Shown here piece after piece: positions 40,181-49,008 of a stretch of 60,471 nt of DNA (within the stretch, counting starts at the first letter, position 1; each line of letters begins with the position of its first letter). The stretch is from Oscillospiraceae bacterium (GTDB taxonomy: Bacteria; Bacillota; Clostridia; UMGS1810). The DNA lies in NCBI GenBank assembly GCA_015068705.1, contig SVJZ01000012.1, forward strand, positions 1 through 60,471, written 5' to 3'. The position numbers and the translations under genes are program-made. The notes beneath the pieces were generated by a model, which worked only from the letters and a program-made list of their open reading frames with translations, ran no database searches and was not told the origin of the DNA.

Positions 40181-40756
40181 ATGGCAAGACTGAGTAAAAC
40201 CGAACGGCAGAGCGCATTGACCGAGCTGGTATCCACCGACCCGTTTTTAACCGATGAAGAAATTGCAGCACGCTTTGGGGTAAGTGTTCCCACCGTGCGG
40301 CTGGACCGTCTGGAGCTCGGCATCGGCGAGTACCGTAGCCGTATCCGCGAGGTTGCGCAGACCAGCTACCAGAAGGTGCGCTCCATTCAAAGTGGCGATA
40401 TGGTGGGAGAACTTTTGGATATCACCCCAAACCAGAGTGCCATCTCTCTGCTGGAAACGGATAATGGCATGGTATTTCAGGGCAGTAGCATTGTGCGAGG
40501 TCAGTTTCTCTATGCCATGGCAGAAACCATTGCCATTGCCGTAATCGACGAGCAGGCGGCTCTGGTCGGTATTGCAAATATCAAATACAAAAAAGCGGTT
40601 CCTCCCAATGTACGCCTGATTGCAAAAGCAGAGGTAAAACGAAAAACCGGTAACAAATATATTGTCTGGGTAAAAATCATGCACGAGCAAACCGAGATGT
40701 TTCGTGGTAAATTTATACTGGTAGCCCCCCGTGCAAAGGAGGTACAGAATCTATGA
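40181..40756 (+). CDS. fapR: FapR transcriptional repressor of fatty acid and phospholipid synthesis
   Basis: 191 residues. An N-terminal HTH (LSKTERQSALTELVSTDPFLT, then DEEIAARFGVSVPTVRLDRL, about 5-45) and a C-terminal hot-dog domain (about 75-190: SLLETDNGMVFQGSSIVRGQ, then FLYAMAETIAIAVI) that binds malonyl-CoA or malonyl-ACP. Binding of malonyl-CoA releases the repressor, so lipid synthesis follows precursor supply. It heads its own regulon here and the operator lies in its promoter. AGGAGGGG precedes the ATG, and the stop overlaps the plsX start (ATGA). Confidence 0.95.
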   Translation: MARLSKTERQSALTELVSTDPFLTDEEIAARFGVSVPTVRLDRLELGIGEYRSRIREVAQTSYQKVRSIQSGDMVGELLDITPNQSAISLLETDNGMVFQGSSIVRGQFLYAMAETIAIAVIDEQAALVGIANIKYKKAVPPNVRLIAKAEVKRKTGNKYIVWVKIMHEQTEMFRGKFILVAPRAKEVQNL

Positions 40757-41757
40757 ATATCATAGTAGATGCATTCGGCGGTGACGAAGGCGTAGCCGAG
40801 GTGGTAAAGGGTTGTGTCGAGGCGTCCAATGATTTTGATGTAACGGTTACCCTGGTGGGGGATGAGCAAATCCTCTCCCAGGCACTTTCCGGATATGAAA
40901 ATACACAAAATATCCGCATCGTACATGCCGATGAGGTGATTGATAATTCAGATGACCCGGTTACCGCCATCCGCCGAAAGAAAAATGCCTCCATGGTGGT
41001 GGGGCTGCATATGCTCAAAGATGGCGAGGGCGACGGTTTTGTATCGGCAGGAAATACCGGTGCACTGCTTGCAGGGGCAACCCTCATTGTGGGCAGATTA
41101 AAAGGCATCGATCGCCCTGCACTGGCACCCTTTCTTCCTAAGAATGACGGACTGTTCATGCTGTTGGACGCAGGGGCAAACACCAACTGCAAACCGCTCA
41201 ATCTGGCACAGTTTGCGATTCTTGCAAATGCTTATGTGCGCCGTGTGGTGGGGGTGGAAAGCCCAAAGGTGTATCTGCTCAATAACGGCGCAGAAGAGGG
41301 CAAGGGTGATGCACTTCGTAAGGAAACATTCCCCCTGCTCCAAAAACTTCCTCTGCATTTTTGCGGTAATGTGGAGGCGCGCGAACTGCCCTATGCCGAT
41401 GCAGATATTGTGGTTGCCGATGGTTTTACCGGCAATGTGGTATTAAAACTCTATGAGGGTCTGGGTCTGTATTTCGGTCGGCAGATAAAAGGAATGTTTA
41501 TGAAAAATCTCTTTTCCAAACTGGCGGCACTCACCATGAAGGGCTCCATCCGGGAGTTTAAGGATAAGATGGATTATACCGAATACGGCGGTGCACCCCT
41601 TTTGGGTGTGAAAAAGCCGGTATTCAAAACCCATGGCAGTTCCAAAAGCAAGGAATTTTATTACACCATAGAAAAGGTCAAACGCTTTGCTGAAAACAAT
41701 GTCCTCGACGAGGTGGTTGACTGTATTGCGCAGATAGGAGTGATGGACCATGAGTGA
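40753..41757 (+). CDS. plsX: Phosphate acyltransferase PlsX
   Basis: It makes acyl-phosphate from acyl-ACP for phospholipid synthesis (PlsX/PlsY route). 334 residues, the normal size. Signatures: IIVDAFGGDEGVAEVVKG at the start (DAMGGD in many homologues), DGFVSAGNTGALLAGAT near residue 96, DAGANTNCKP near residue 140 and DGFTGNVVLK near residue 221. Peripheral membrane, no transmembrane segment. It overlaps fapR by four bases and fabH by eight. Confidence 0.96.
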   Translation: MNIIVDAFGGDEGVAEVVKGCVEASNDFDVTVTLVGDEQILSQALSGYENTQNIRIVHADEVIDNSDDPVTAIRRKKNASMVVGLHMLKDGEGDGFVSAGNTGALLAGATLIVGRLKGIDRPALAPFLPKNDGLFMLLDAGANTNCKPLNLAQFAILANAYVRRVVGVESPKVYLLNNGAEEGKGDALRKETFPLLQKLPLHFCGNVEARELPYADADIVVADGFTGNVVLKLYEGLGLYFGRQIKGMFMKNLFSKLAALTMKGSIREFKDKMDYTEYGGAPLLGVKKPVFKTHGSSKSKEFYYTIEKVKRFAENNVLDEVVDCIAQIGVMDHE

Positions 41758-42745
41758 ATGGAAAACCGTAATCGCAGGGTTGGGCAGCTACCTGCCCGAA
41801 AAGGTATACACCAATGCCGATATGGAACGCATGGTGGAAACCAATGATGAATGGATTACCCAACGCACCGGCATCAAAGAGCGTCACATCGCACGGGAGG
41901 ATGAGTTTACCTCGGATCTGGCAACCGTTGCGGCAAATCGTGCACTGGAAGATGCAGGCATGAGTGCAGAGGAAATTGACCTGATTATCGTGGCAACCGT
42001 TTCGCCGGATATGCATTCTCCGTCGGTTGCGGCACTGGTTGGAAATAACATCGGCGCAACCAAAACCGCCGCATTTGATATCAATGTGGCGTGCTCGGGA
42101 TTTGTAACGGCAATGTCTGTGGCAGACCAGTTTATCCGCACAGGATTTTACCGTAATATTCTTATCATCGGTGCAGATACCCTTTCCAAAATTACCGATT
42201 ACAATGACCGTGCCACCTGTATTCTGTTTGGTGACGGCGCAGGTGCGGCGGTACTGACCGCCTCCAAGGGCGAGGGCGGCGTGCTTGCCACATTAAATGG
42301 TGCCGATTGCTCGGGCGCAGATAAAATCTATTGTGATGGTCTGCGTGACCCGAAGTGGTGCGGCGAGGAAAAAGCGCAAACCCATAAACGGCGCAGCTTG
42401 TGGATGAACGGCAGTGAGGTCATGAAATTTGCCGTGCGTATCATGTCCAATGCCACCAAAAAGGTGCTGGAAAAGGCGGGACTTACCACTGCAGATATCG
42501 ACCACCTCATTCCCCATCAGGCAAATATGCGTATCATCGAGGGTGCGCGTAAACGGTTGGAGGTAGCTCCCGAGCGGTTGTTTGTCAATCTGGATCAGGT
42601 GGGCAATATGTCGGGTGCATCCATTCCGGTTGCCATGTGCCAGGCATATCAGCAGGGCAGATTTACCAAGGGTGATGTGATTGCCATTGTGGGCTTTGGT
42701 GCAGGTCTTACCTGGGCGGCAGCGGCAATCGAGTGGAGTAAGTAA
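41750..42745 (+). CDS. fabH: Beta-ketoacyl-ACP synthase III
   Basis: It starts fatty acid synthesis by condensing acetyl-CoA with malonyl-ACP. 331 residues. Catalytic Cys in FDINVACSGFVTA (about 113), His in LIPHQANMRI (about 255) and Asn in VGNMSGAS (about 286) form the triad. The region around residue 190-220 (ADKIYCDGLRD, then CGEEKAQTHKRR) is somewhat unusual in charge but fits the acyl-chain-determining part. The start overlaps plsX. Confidence 0.95.
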   Translation: MSEWKTVIAGLGSYLPEKVYTNADMERMVETNDEWITQRTGIKERHIAREDEFTSDLATVAANRALEDAGMSAEEIDLIIVATVSPDMHSPSVAALVGNNIGATKTAAFDINVACSGFVTAMSVADQFIRTGFYRNILIIGADTLSKITDYNDRATCILFGDGAGAAVLTASKGEGGVLATLNGADCSGADKIYCDGLRDPKWCGEEKAQTHKRRSLWMNGSEVMKFAVRIMSNATKKVLEKAGLTTADIDHLIPHQANMRIIEGARKRLEVAPERLFVNLDQVGNMSGASIPVAMCQAYQQGRFTKGDVIAIVGFGAGLTWAAAAIEWSK

Positions 42746-42761
42746 AACGGAGGTCATTACC

Positions 42762-43706
42762 ATGAAATCAAGAATTTGTGATTTGCTCGGCATCCAATAC
42801 CCCATTTTTCAGGGCGGTATGGCGTGGGTTTCCACCGCAGAGCTTGCCGCAGCGGTATCCAATGCAGGCGGCTTTGGCATCATCGCCGCAGGCGGTGCCC
42901 CTGCTGATTATGTGCGTGAGCAGATTCATAAGGCAAAAACACTTACCAACAAGCCGTTTGGTGTTAATGTCATGCTCCTTTCTCCTTATGTGGAGGAAAT
43001 CATGAAGGTGGTGTGCGAGGAAGGACTTGCCGCCATCACCACCGGTGCGGGCAACCCCGCAAAATATATTCCTGCACTGAAAGAGGCAGGGGTCAAGATT
43101 TTTCCGGTTGTGCCGTCGGTTGCACTGGCGAAAAAGATGGAAAAAGACGGCGCCGACGGGGTAATTGCCGAGGGCACCGAATCGGGTGGACACATTGGCG
43201 AGCTTACCACCATGGCACTGACACCGCAGGTGGTGGATGCAGTAAGCATCCCCGTTCTTGCGGCAGGGGGAATTGCCGATAGCCGTGGTGTTGCGGCGGC
43301 ATTCGCACTGGGCGCAGAGGGTGTGCAGATTGGCACACGCTTTATCTGCTCCACCGAGTGTACCGTACATGAAAATTACAAAAAGGCAGTGGAAAATGCC
43401 AAAGACCGCGACGCAGTGGTGTCGGGCAGGGGCATCGGTCATCCGGTGCGTTCCCTCAAAAATAAACTCACCAAAGGCTTTGAAAAACTGGAGGCAGAAC
43501 ACTGCACGGTGGAGCAGTTTGAGGAATACGGCGCAGGCGGCTTGCGCATCGCCGCAGTAGAGGGCGATGTGGTAAATGGCTCGGTCATGGCAGGACAGAT
43601 TGCCGGTATGGTATCGAACATCAAGCCGTGTGCCGAAATTATCGCAGACCTTGTGGGCGGCTTGCCTGCCGTTTTGGGTCACATCAGCGAAAAACTGGAG
43701 GGTTGA
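42762..43706 (+). CDS. fabK: Enoyl-ACP reductase II (FabK)
   Basis: A flavin (FMN) enoyl-ACP reductase, replacing FabI in many low-GC bacteria. 314 residues of TIM-barrel type: FQGGMAWVSTAELAAAVSNA, AITTGAGNPAKYI (about 85), VIAEGTESGGHIG (about 137) and ALGAEGVQIGTRFI (about 190). This is also related to nitronate monooxygenase, but the location between fabH and fabD decides the role. GGAGG precedes the ATG at 42762. Confidence 0.95.
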   Translation: MKSRICDLLGIQYPIFQGGMAWVSTAELAAAVSNAGGFGIIAAGGAPADYVREQIHKAKTLTNKPFGVNVMLLSPYVEEIMKVVCEEGLAAITTGAGNPAKYIPALKEAGVKIFPVVPSVALAKKMEKDGADGVIAEGTESGGHIGELTTMALTPQVVDAVSIPVLAAGGIADSRGVAAAFALGAEGVQIGTRFICSTECTVHENYKKAVENAKDRDAVVSGRGIGHPVRSLKNKLTKGFEKLEAEHCTVEQFEEYGAGGLRIAAVEGDVVNGSVMAGQIAGMVSNIKPCAEIIADLVGGLPAVLGHISEKLEG

Positions 43707-43708
43707 GT

Positions 43709-44644
43709 ATGGGAAAAATTGCATTTGTATTTCCGGGTCAGGGCGCACAGTATGTGGGCATGGGCAAGGAACTGTGTCAGGCATATCCTTGTGCAGACCG
43801 CGTATTTGATGAGGCGTCCGAGGCACTCGGTCTGGACGTAAAAAAACTGGTTTGGGACAGTGACGAAGAAACCTTAAAGCAAACCGAAAATACCCAGGTT
43901 GCCATGCTCACCATGAGCGTTGCAGTGCTTCGGGTGTTGCAGGAAAAGGGGGTTTCCCCAGACCTCGCCGCAGGCTTGAGCCTTGGCGAATACGGTGCAT
44001 TGGTTGCTGCCGGTGGCTTGGATTTTCAAACGGCGGTCAAACTCATCCAGAAGCGTGGCAGATATATGCAGGAGGCAGTTCCACTGGGCGTGGGCACCAT
44101 GGCGGCAATCCTCGGTCTTTCGGAAGATGCGGTGCGCAAGGTGTGTGATGAGGCATCTGCGGTAGGCACGGTAGAGCCGGCAAACTTCAACTGTCCCGGA
44201 CAGACCACCGTGGCAGGAGAAATTGCGGCGGTAGAAAAGGCGTGCGAGCTTGCCAAAGAGGCAGGCGCAAAGCGTGCTATGGTATTGCCGGTCAGTGCTC
44301 CCTTCCATTGCTCCATGCTGGAAAAGGCAGGCGAAAATCTTGCCAAAGAGTTGGATGAAATCATCGTCGGCGCACTTTCGGTTCCGGTTATCACCAATGT
44401 CACCGCCGACTATGTGACCCAAGATGAGGTAAAACCCATGCTCATCCGTCAGGTCACCAGCTCGGTGCTTTGGGAGGAAACCATGAAACGCATGATTGCC
44501 GATGGCGTGGACACCATCATTGAGGTGGGTGCAGGCAAGACACTGTGCGGTTTTATGAAACGAATGGATAAGACGGTAAAGGCATATAATGTGGAGGACG
44601 TTGCATCACTTGAGGCAACTCTGTCCGGATTAAAGGGGGAATAA
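43709..44644 (+). CDS. fabD: Malonyl-CoA:ACP transacylase
   Basis: It loads malonyl groups onto ACP. 311 residues. Start IAFVFPGQGAQYVGMGKEL, active serine in AGLSLGEYGALVAA (about 90), and His in LPVSAPFHCSML (about 198). It starts two bases after the fabK stop, with a GTTGAGT-type weak ribosome site, so translation is probably coupled. Confidence 0.96.
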   Translation: MGKIAFVFPGQGAQYVGMGKELCQAYPCADRVFDEASEALGLDVKKLVWDSDEETLKQTENTQVAMLTMSVAVLRVLQEKGVSPDLAAGLSLGEYGALVAAGGLDFQTAVKLIQKRGRYMQEAVPLGVGTMAAILGLSEDAVRKVCDEASAVGTVEPANFNCPGQTTVAGEIAAVEKACELAKEAGAKRAMVLPVSAPFHCSMLEKAGENLAKELDEIIVGALSVPVITNVTADYVTQDEVKPMLIRQVTSSVLWEETMKRMIADGVDTIIEVGAGKTLCGFMKRMDKTVKAYNVEDVASLEATLSGLKGE

Positions 44645-44647
44645 CGC

Positions 44648-45388
44648 ATGAATCTTTCTGGAAAAACTGCCATTGTAACCGGTGGCGCACGGGGTATCGG
44701 CGCAGAAATTGCCCACACCCTTGCAGAATTTGGGGCAAATGTGGTACTGTGCGACATTCCTGGTTCTGCGGCAGAGCAGACCGCATCCGACATTCAGGCG
44801 GCAGGCGGTAAGGCGGTAGCGGTGTTTGGTGATGTGCGCAATGCATCCGATGCCGAAATGGTGGTAAAAACTGCAACCGAAACCTTTGGCAGCATTGATA
44901 TTCTGGTCAATAACGCCGGCATCACCAGGGATGGTCTGATGCTTCGCATGAGCGAGCAGGACTGGGATGATGTCATGGACATCAACTTAAAAGGCGCATT
45001 TCTCATGACCAAAGCGGTTACCCGTCCCATGATGAAGCAGCGTAGCGGCGCCATCATCAATATCACCTCGGTGGTTGGCGTGATGGGCAATGCAGGTCAG
45101 GCAAACTATTCGGCATCCAAGGCAGGACTCATTGGTCTTACCAAAACCACTGCAAAAGAGCTTGCATCCCGTGGTATCCGTTGCAACGCAGTGGCACCCG
45201 GATTTATCGAGTCGGCAATGACCGACAAGCTTCCCGAGGAAGTAAAACAGACATATTTCGCGAGCATTCCGCTGAAAAAGTTCGGTAGTGCGAAAAATAT
45301 CGCGCATTCGGTAGCTTTTTTGGCGTCAGAGTATGCAAACTACATTACGGGGCAGATTTTGCATATTGACGGCGGATTGCTTATGTAA
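44648..45388 (+). CDS. fabG: 3-oxoacyl-ACP reductase
   Basis: The SDR ketoreductase of fatty acid elongation. 246 residues. TGGARGIGAEI (about 12-20) binds NADPH, NNAG is at about 86, the catalytic Ser lies in NITSVVGVMG (about 139) and YSASKAGLIG (about 152) holds the Tyr-x3-Lys. Typical C-terminal ITGQILHIDGGLLM. It starts three bases after the fabD stop. The gene is complete. Confidence 0.96.
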   Translation: MNLSGKTAIVTGGARGIGAEIAHTLAEFGANVVLCDIPGSAAEQTASDIQAAGGKAVAVFGDVRNASDAEMVVKTATETFGSIDILVNNAGITRDGLMLRMSEQDWDDVMDINLKGAFLMTKAVTRPMMKQRSGAIINITSVVGVMGNAGQANYSASKAGLIGLTKTTAKELASRGIRCNAVAPGFIESAMTDKLPEEVKQTYFASIPLKKFGSAKNIAHSVAFLASEYANYITGQILHIDGGLLM

Positions 45389-45436
45389 TATGATAGTATC
45401 AAACTGAAAAAGTCACATTTGGAAGGGGGTGAAACC

Positions 45437-45670
45437 ATGATTTTTGAAAAAGTACGCGACATCATCGTTGAGCAGCTGAGCGTAGAGGAGGAGGACGTTA
45501 CTTTAGAAGCTTCCTTCATTGATAACCTCGGTGCCGATTCCCTCGACATTGTTGAGTTGATCATGGCGCTGGAGGAAGAATTTGATATTGAGATTCCCGA
45601 AGAGGATGCAGAAAAAATCAGCACCGTCGGAAATGCAGTAGAATATATCAAGGCGCACGGCAACAACTAA
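45437..45670 (+). CDS. acpP: Acyl carrier protein
   Basis: 77 residues. The phosphopantetheine serine lies in [10 protein letters not shown] (about residue 36), with the usual acidic helix and [10 protein letters not shown] end. GAAGGGGG precedes the ATG at 45437. It is followed by a terminator that separates it from fabF, so some transcripts probably end here, giving more ACP than downstream enzymes. Confidence 0.96.
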   Translation: MIFEKVRDIIVEQLSVEEEDVTLEASFIDNLGADSLDIVELIMALEEEFDIEIPEEDAEKISTVGNAVEYIKAHGNN

Positions 45671-45722
45671 AAAAAAGCCCCGGTCGGTCTGCAGTAACGC
45701 GGGCTTGGCGGGGGCTTTTTAC
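45670..45722 (+). terminator. Internal terminator between acpP and fabF
   Basis: AAAAAGCCCC pairs with GGGGGCTTTTT across a 28-base structured middle, with a T tail. Intrinsic termination here would make fabF-rnc partly dependent on read-through or its own promoter. Confidence 0.75.
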
Positions 45723-45817
45723 CGTTTTTTATGATTTGATAATTCCCATGCATGGCAATCGGCCGGCATTTGATTGATATAGAGAAAACCACCGTTTTTT
45801 GTGAGGAGGAAAATCCG

Positions 45818-47053
45818 ATGAGACGAGTTGTAATTACCGGTATGGGCGTGGTATCGCCCGTTGGAAATAATTTAGAAACCTTTTGGAACAATATCAAAGC
45901 AGGGGTAAACGGCATTGGCATGGTAACACGCTTTGACGTTACCGATTACCCTTGCAAAGTAGCAGGTGAGGTAAAAGATTTTGATGTCACCGAATTTGTA
46001 GATAAAAAAGAAGCACGCCGTATGGACCGCTATACCCACTATGCCGTAGCGGCAGCAAAAATGGCAGTAGAGCATTCCGGCTTAAACCTTGATGAGGTGG
46101 ATAAAGAACGCATGGGCGTCATCCTTGGCTCGGGTGTGGGCGGTCTGGAAACCCTCGAGGCACAGCAGAGAACCCTTTTGGAGAAAGGCCCCGGCAGAAT
46201 AAGCCCCTTCTTTATCCCCATGATGATTTCCAATATGGGCGCCGCACAGGTTGCTATCATGACCGGTGCAAAAGCAATCAACGAGAGTGTGGTCACTGCA
46301 TGTGCATCCGGAACCAATGCAGTGGGTGATGCATTTCACGTCATCCGCCGCGGCATGGCAGATATCATGATCAGCGGTGGTGCAGAGGCGGTCATTACCC
46401 CGCTGGCACTTGCGGGTTTTTGCTCCATGAAGGCACTCAGCACGGTGGAAGACCCCGAGAAAGCCTGCCGTCCGTTTGATGTAAACCGTGATGGTTTTGT
46501 CATGGGTGAGGGCGCAGGTATTCTGGTGATGGAAGAACTGGAGCACGCGAAGAAACGTGGTGCCACCATCTATGCTGAGGTTGTGGGCTATGGTGCAACA
46601 GACGATGCGCACCACATCACTGCTCCTGCCCCCGATGGAGAGGGCGGTGCGAGAGCAATGGCGCAGGCAATTGCCGATGCAGGGCTTTCCCCCGAGGATG
46701 TGGACTATGTCAATGCCCATGGCACCTCCACGCCCTATAACGATAAATTTGAAACCCGGGCAATCAAAACGGTGTTTGGTGACCATGCATATAAGCTCAA
46801 AGTAAGCTCCACCAAATCCATGACCGGTCATATGCTTGGTGCAGCAGGCGGTGTCGAGGCGATTGTGTGCGCAATGTCCATTTCCGATTCGTTTATTCCT
46901 GCCACCATTCACTATGAAACCTCCGATCCCGAGTGTGATCTGGACTATGTGCCCAACCGGGGCATGGAGGCACCTGTCAATGTTGCCATTTCCAATTCGC
47001 TCGGCTTTGGCGGTCACAACGCCACCATCGTACTGAAAAAATACGAAGATTAA
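45818..47053 (+). CDS. fabF: Beta-ketoacyl-ACP synthase II
   Basis: The elongation condensing enzyme. 411 residues. Catalytic Cys in [10 protein letters not shown] (about 162), His in [11 protein letters not shown] (about 302) and in [15 protein letters not shown] (about 340). GAGGAGG precedes the ATG at 45818. It follows acpP after a terminator and is followed by rnc after 23 bases, a widespread arrangement. It is the last fatty acid gene; fabZ and the acc genes are not in the window. Confidence 0.96.
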   Translation: MRRVVITGMGVVSPVGNNLETFWNNIKAGVNGIGMVTRFDVTDYPCKVAGEVKDFDVTEFVDKKEARRMDRYTHYAVAAAKMAVEHSGLNLDEVDKERMGVILGSGVGGLETLEAQQRTLLEKGPGRISPFFIPMMISNMGAAQVAIMTGAKAINESVVTACASGTNAVGDAFHVIRRGMADIMISGGAEAVITPLALAGFCSMKALSTVEDPEKACRPFDVNRDGFVMGEGAGILVMEELEHAKKRGATIYAEVVGYGATDDAHHITAPAPDGEGGARAMAQAIADAGLSPEDVDYVNAHGTSTPYNDKFETRAIKTVFGDHAYKLKVSSTKSMTGHMLGAAGGVEAIVCAMSISDSFIPATIHYETSDPECDLDYVPNRGMEAPVNVAISNSLGFGGHNATIVLKKYED

Positions 47054-47076
47054 TCAAAATACAGGAGTGATGCAGT

Positions 47077-47769
47077 ATGAAGGAGATACAAAAACTGGAA
47101 CAAACACTGGGTTACACCTTTGCAAACCGTAGCCTTCTTCTGCACGCACTCACCCATAGCTCCTTTGTTAACGAAAGCCGTGAAACGGGTGTTTCCTCCA
47201 ATGAACGTCTGGAATTTCTGGGCGATTCGGTGCTGGGCATGATTATGGCAGAGCATTTGTTTGACACCTTCTCCCATACCCCCGAGGGTGAACTCAGTAA
47301 GCTGCGTGCTTCGGTGGTGTGCGAAGATTCCCTTGCCCGGCTTGCCCGTCGTATGAACTTGGGTAATTATCTGCGCATGGGCAGAGGCGAGGAAAAAAAC
47401 GGTGGCAGAGAACGGGATTCCATTCTCGCAGATGCTATGGAGGCGGTCATTGCCGCAATCTATCTGGACGGCGGCATGGATTCTATTCGCCCGTTGGTGG
47501 TGGGGTGGTTGTCGGATGCGGCAGCACATTCTGCACATCAGGGTGGTATGGAGCAGGATTATAAAACCCGTTTGCAGGAATATGCCCAGCAGAGCAATCA
47601 TACCGTGTCCTATCATCTTGTGGGAGAATCCGGTCCCGACCACAACAAACTGTTTCAGACACAGGTGTTGCTGGATGGCAAGGTGATTGCCGCTGGCGAA
47701 GGGCAGAGCAAGAAAAAATCCGAACAAAGTGCGGCAAAAGCAGCGCTTGACATATTAAATTCCAAATGA
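47077..47769 (+). CDS. rnc: Ribonuclease III
   Basis: It processes rRNA and other double-stranded RNA. 230 residues. The RNase III signature SNERLEFLGDSVLGM (about 41-55), LADAMEAVIAAIYLDGG (about 117-133) with the catalytic Asp and Glu, and a dsRNA-binding domain (about 157-228: YKTRLQEYAQQ, then GEGQSKKKSEQSAAKAAL). The GAGTGATG sequence precedes the ATG. It is linked to fabF as in many Firmicutes. Confidence 0.95.
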   Translation: MKEIQKLEQTLGYTFANRSLLLHALTHSSFVNESRETGVSSNERLEFLGDSVLGMIMAEHLFDTFSHTPEGELSKLRASVVCEDSLARLARRMNLGNYLRMGRGEEKNGGRERDSILADAMEAVIAAIYLDGGMDSIRPLVVGWLSDAAAHSAHQGGMEQDYKTRLQEYAQQSNHTVSYHLVGESGPDHNKLFQTQVLLDGKVIAAGEGQSKKKSEQSAAKAALDILNSK

Positions 47770-47787
47770 GAAAGGTTGGTATCACAC

Positions 47788-48846
47788 ATGCAGATGACAT
47801 TTCGTTGGTACGGTAAGGATGACCCCATTACACTGGATAAAATTCGTCAGATTCCCGGTGTAACGGGTGTGGTATGGTCGTTGCACCATGTGCCCGCGGG
47901 CGATGAGTGGAGCGAAGAGGACATCATGGAGGTAAAAGAGTACGTCGAATCCTATGGACTGAATATCGACGTGGTAGAAAGTGTAAATGTGCACGAGGAT
48001 ATCAAACTCGGTCTGCCCAGCCGTGACGGATATATTAAGGCGTATCAGAACACCTTGCGTAAACTGGGTAAGGCAGGGGTAAAGGTTGTTTGCTACAACT
48101 TTATGCCGGTGTTTGACTGGACCCGCACCGAACTGTTTCACAAACTGCCCGATGGCTCCACTGCGCTCTTTTTCGAAAAGGCAAAGATTGAAAATGTAGA
48201 CCCCATGGCGTTTGTAAAAGAAATCGAAAATGACAGTAAGGGTCTTACCATGCCAGGTTGGGAGCCCGAACGTCTGGCACACCTGAAAAAACTCTTCGAA
48301 CTCTATAAAGATGTTACCGATGAGGATTTGTGGAATAACCTCGAATACTTCCTCAAAGCGGTTATTCCGGTTTGTGAAGAGGTGGGCATCCGTATGGGCA
48401 TCCATCAGGATGACCCGGCATTCTCCATTTTCGGTCTGCCCCGCATTATCACCAACCGCGAAACCTTAAAACGTATGCTCTCGCTGGTGGATAGCCCTGC
48501 AAACGGACTTACCCTTTGCTCCGGCTCGCTCGGTTCCAACTGTGAAAACGATATTCCTGCTCTGGTACGGGAGTTTGGTGACCGCATCTGCTTTGGACAT
48601 ATCCGCAATATCAAACGCTTTGATAACGGCGATTTCATCGAAACCTCCCACCGTGCGTGCGACGGCTCGCTAGATATCGTAGAGATTGTCAAAGCATACC
48701 ACGATATCGGATTTACCGGCTATGTTCGTCCTGATCACGGACGCCACATCTGGGATGAAAACTGCCGTCCCGGCTATGGTCTGTATGATCGTGCACTGGG
48801 TTGTATGTACCTGTGGGGCGTGTGGGATACCTTAAATCATCAGTAA
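47788..48846 (+). CDS. uxuA: Mannonate dehydratase
   Basis: It dehydrates D-mannonate to 2-keto-3-deoxygluconate in hexuronate breakdown. 352 residues of TIM-barrel type. Seen: MTFRWYGKDDPITLDKIRQI, GVVWSLHHVPAGDEW, NFMPVFDWTRTEL and GIHQDDPAFSIFGLPRI near residue 208, and VRPDHGRHIWDE near residue 310, the metal and substrate regions of UxuA. The start is not settled: ATG codons at 47788 and 47794 follow GAAAGG at loose spacing. No other uronate genes are adjacent. It ends in a clear terminator. Confidence 0.93.
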   Translation: MQMTFRWYGKDDPITLDKIRQIPGVTGVVWSLHHVPAGDEWSEEDIMEVKEYVESYGLNIDVVESVNVHEDIKLGLPSRDGYIKAYQNTLRKLGKAGVKVVCYNFMPVFDWTRTELFHKLPDGSTALFFEKAKIENVDPMAFVKEIENDSKGLTMPGWEPERLAHLKKLFELYKDVTDEDLWNNLEYFLKAVIPVCEEVGIRMGIHQDDPAFSIFGLPRIITNRETLKRMLSLVDSPANGLTLCSGSLGSNCENDIPALVREFGDRICFGHIRNIKRFDNGDFIETSHRACDGSLDIVEIVKAYHDIGFTGYVRPDHGRHIWDENCRPGYGLYDRALGCMYLWGVWDTLNHQ

Positions 48847-48855
48847 GTAAAATAA

Positions 48856-48887
48856 TAAAGCGCACACCATTCGGTGTGCGCTTTTTG
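48856..48887 (+). terminator. Terminator after uxuA
   Basis: AAAGCGCACACC pairs with GGTGTGCGCTTT around ATTC, then T residues. Confidence 0.9.
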
Positions 48888-48944
48888 TGTGCGCCGTATC
48901 TTCCCGTAACAGTCTTTTTCACACCCTTTCCTCCCGACATACTC

Positions 48945-48974
48945 TTGACGATATGCTCCGGCTTGTGGTAGAAT
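48945..48974 (+). promoter_or_regulatory. Promoter of the SLH protein gene
   Basis: TTGACG (48945-48950), 18-bp spacer, TAGAAT (48969-48974) preceded by TGG. Confidence 0.65.
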
Positions 48975-49008
48975 GTTGCATATATTTCATCCACACAGGA
49001 GGATCACT

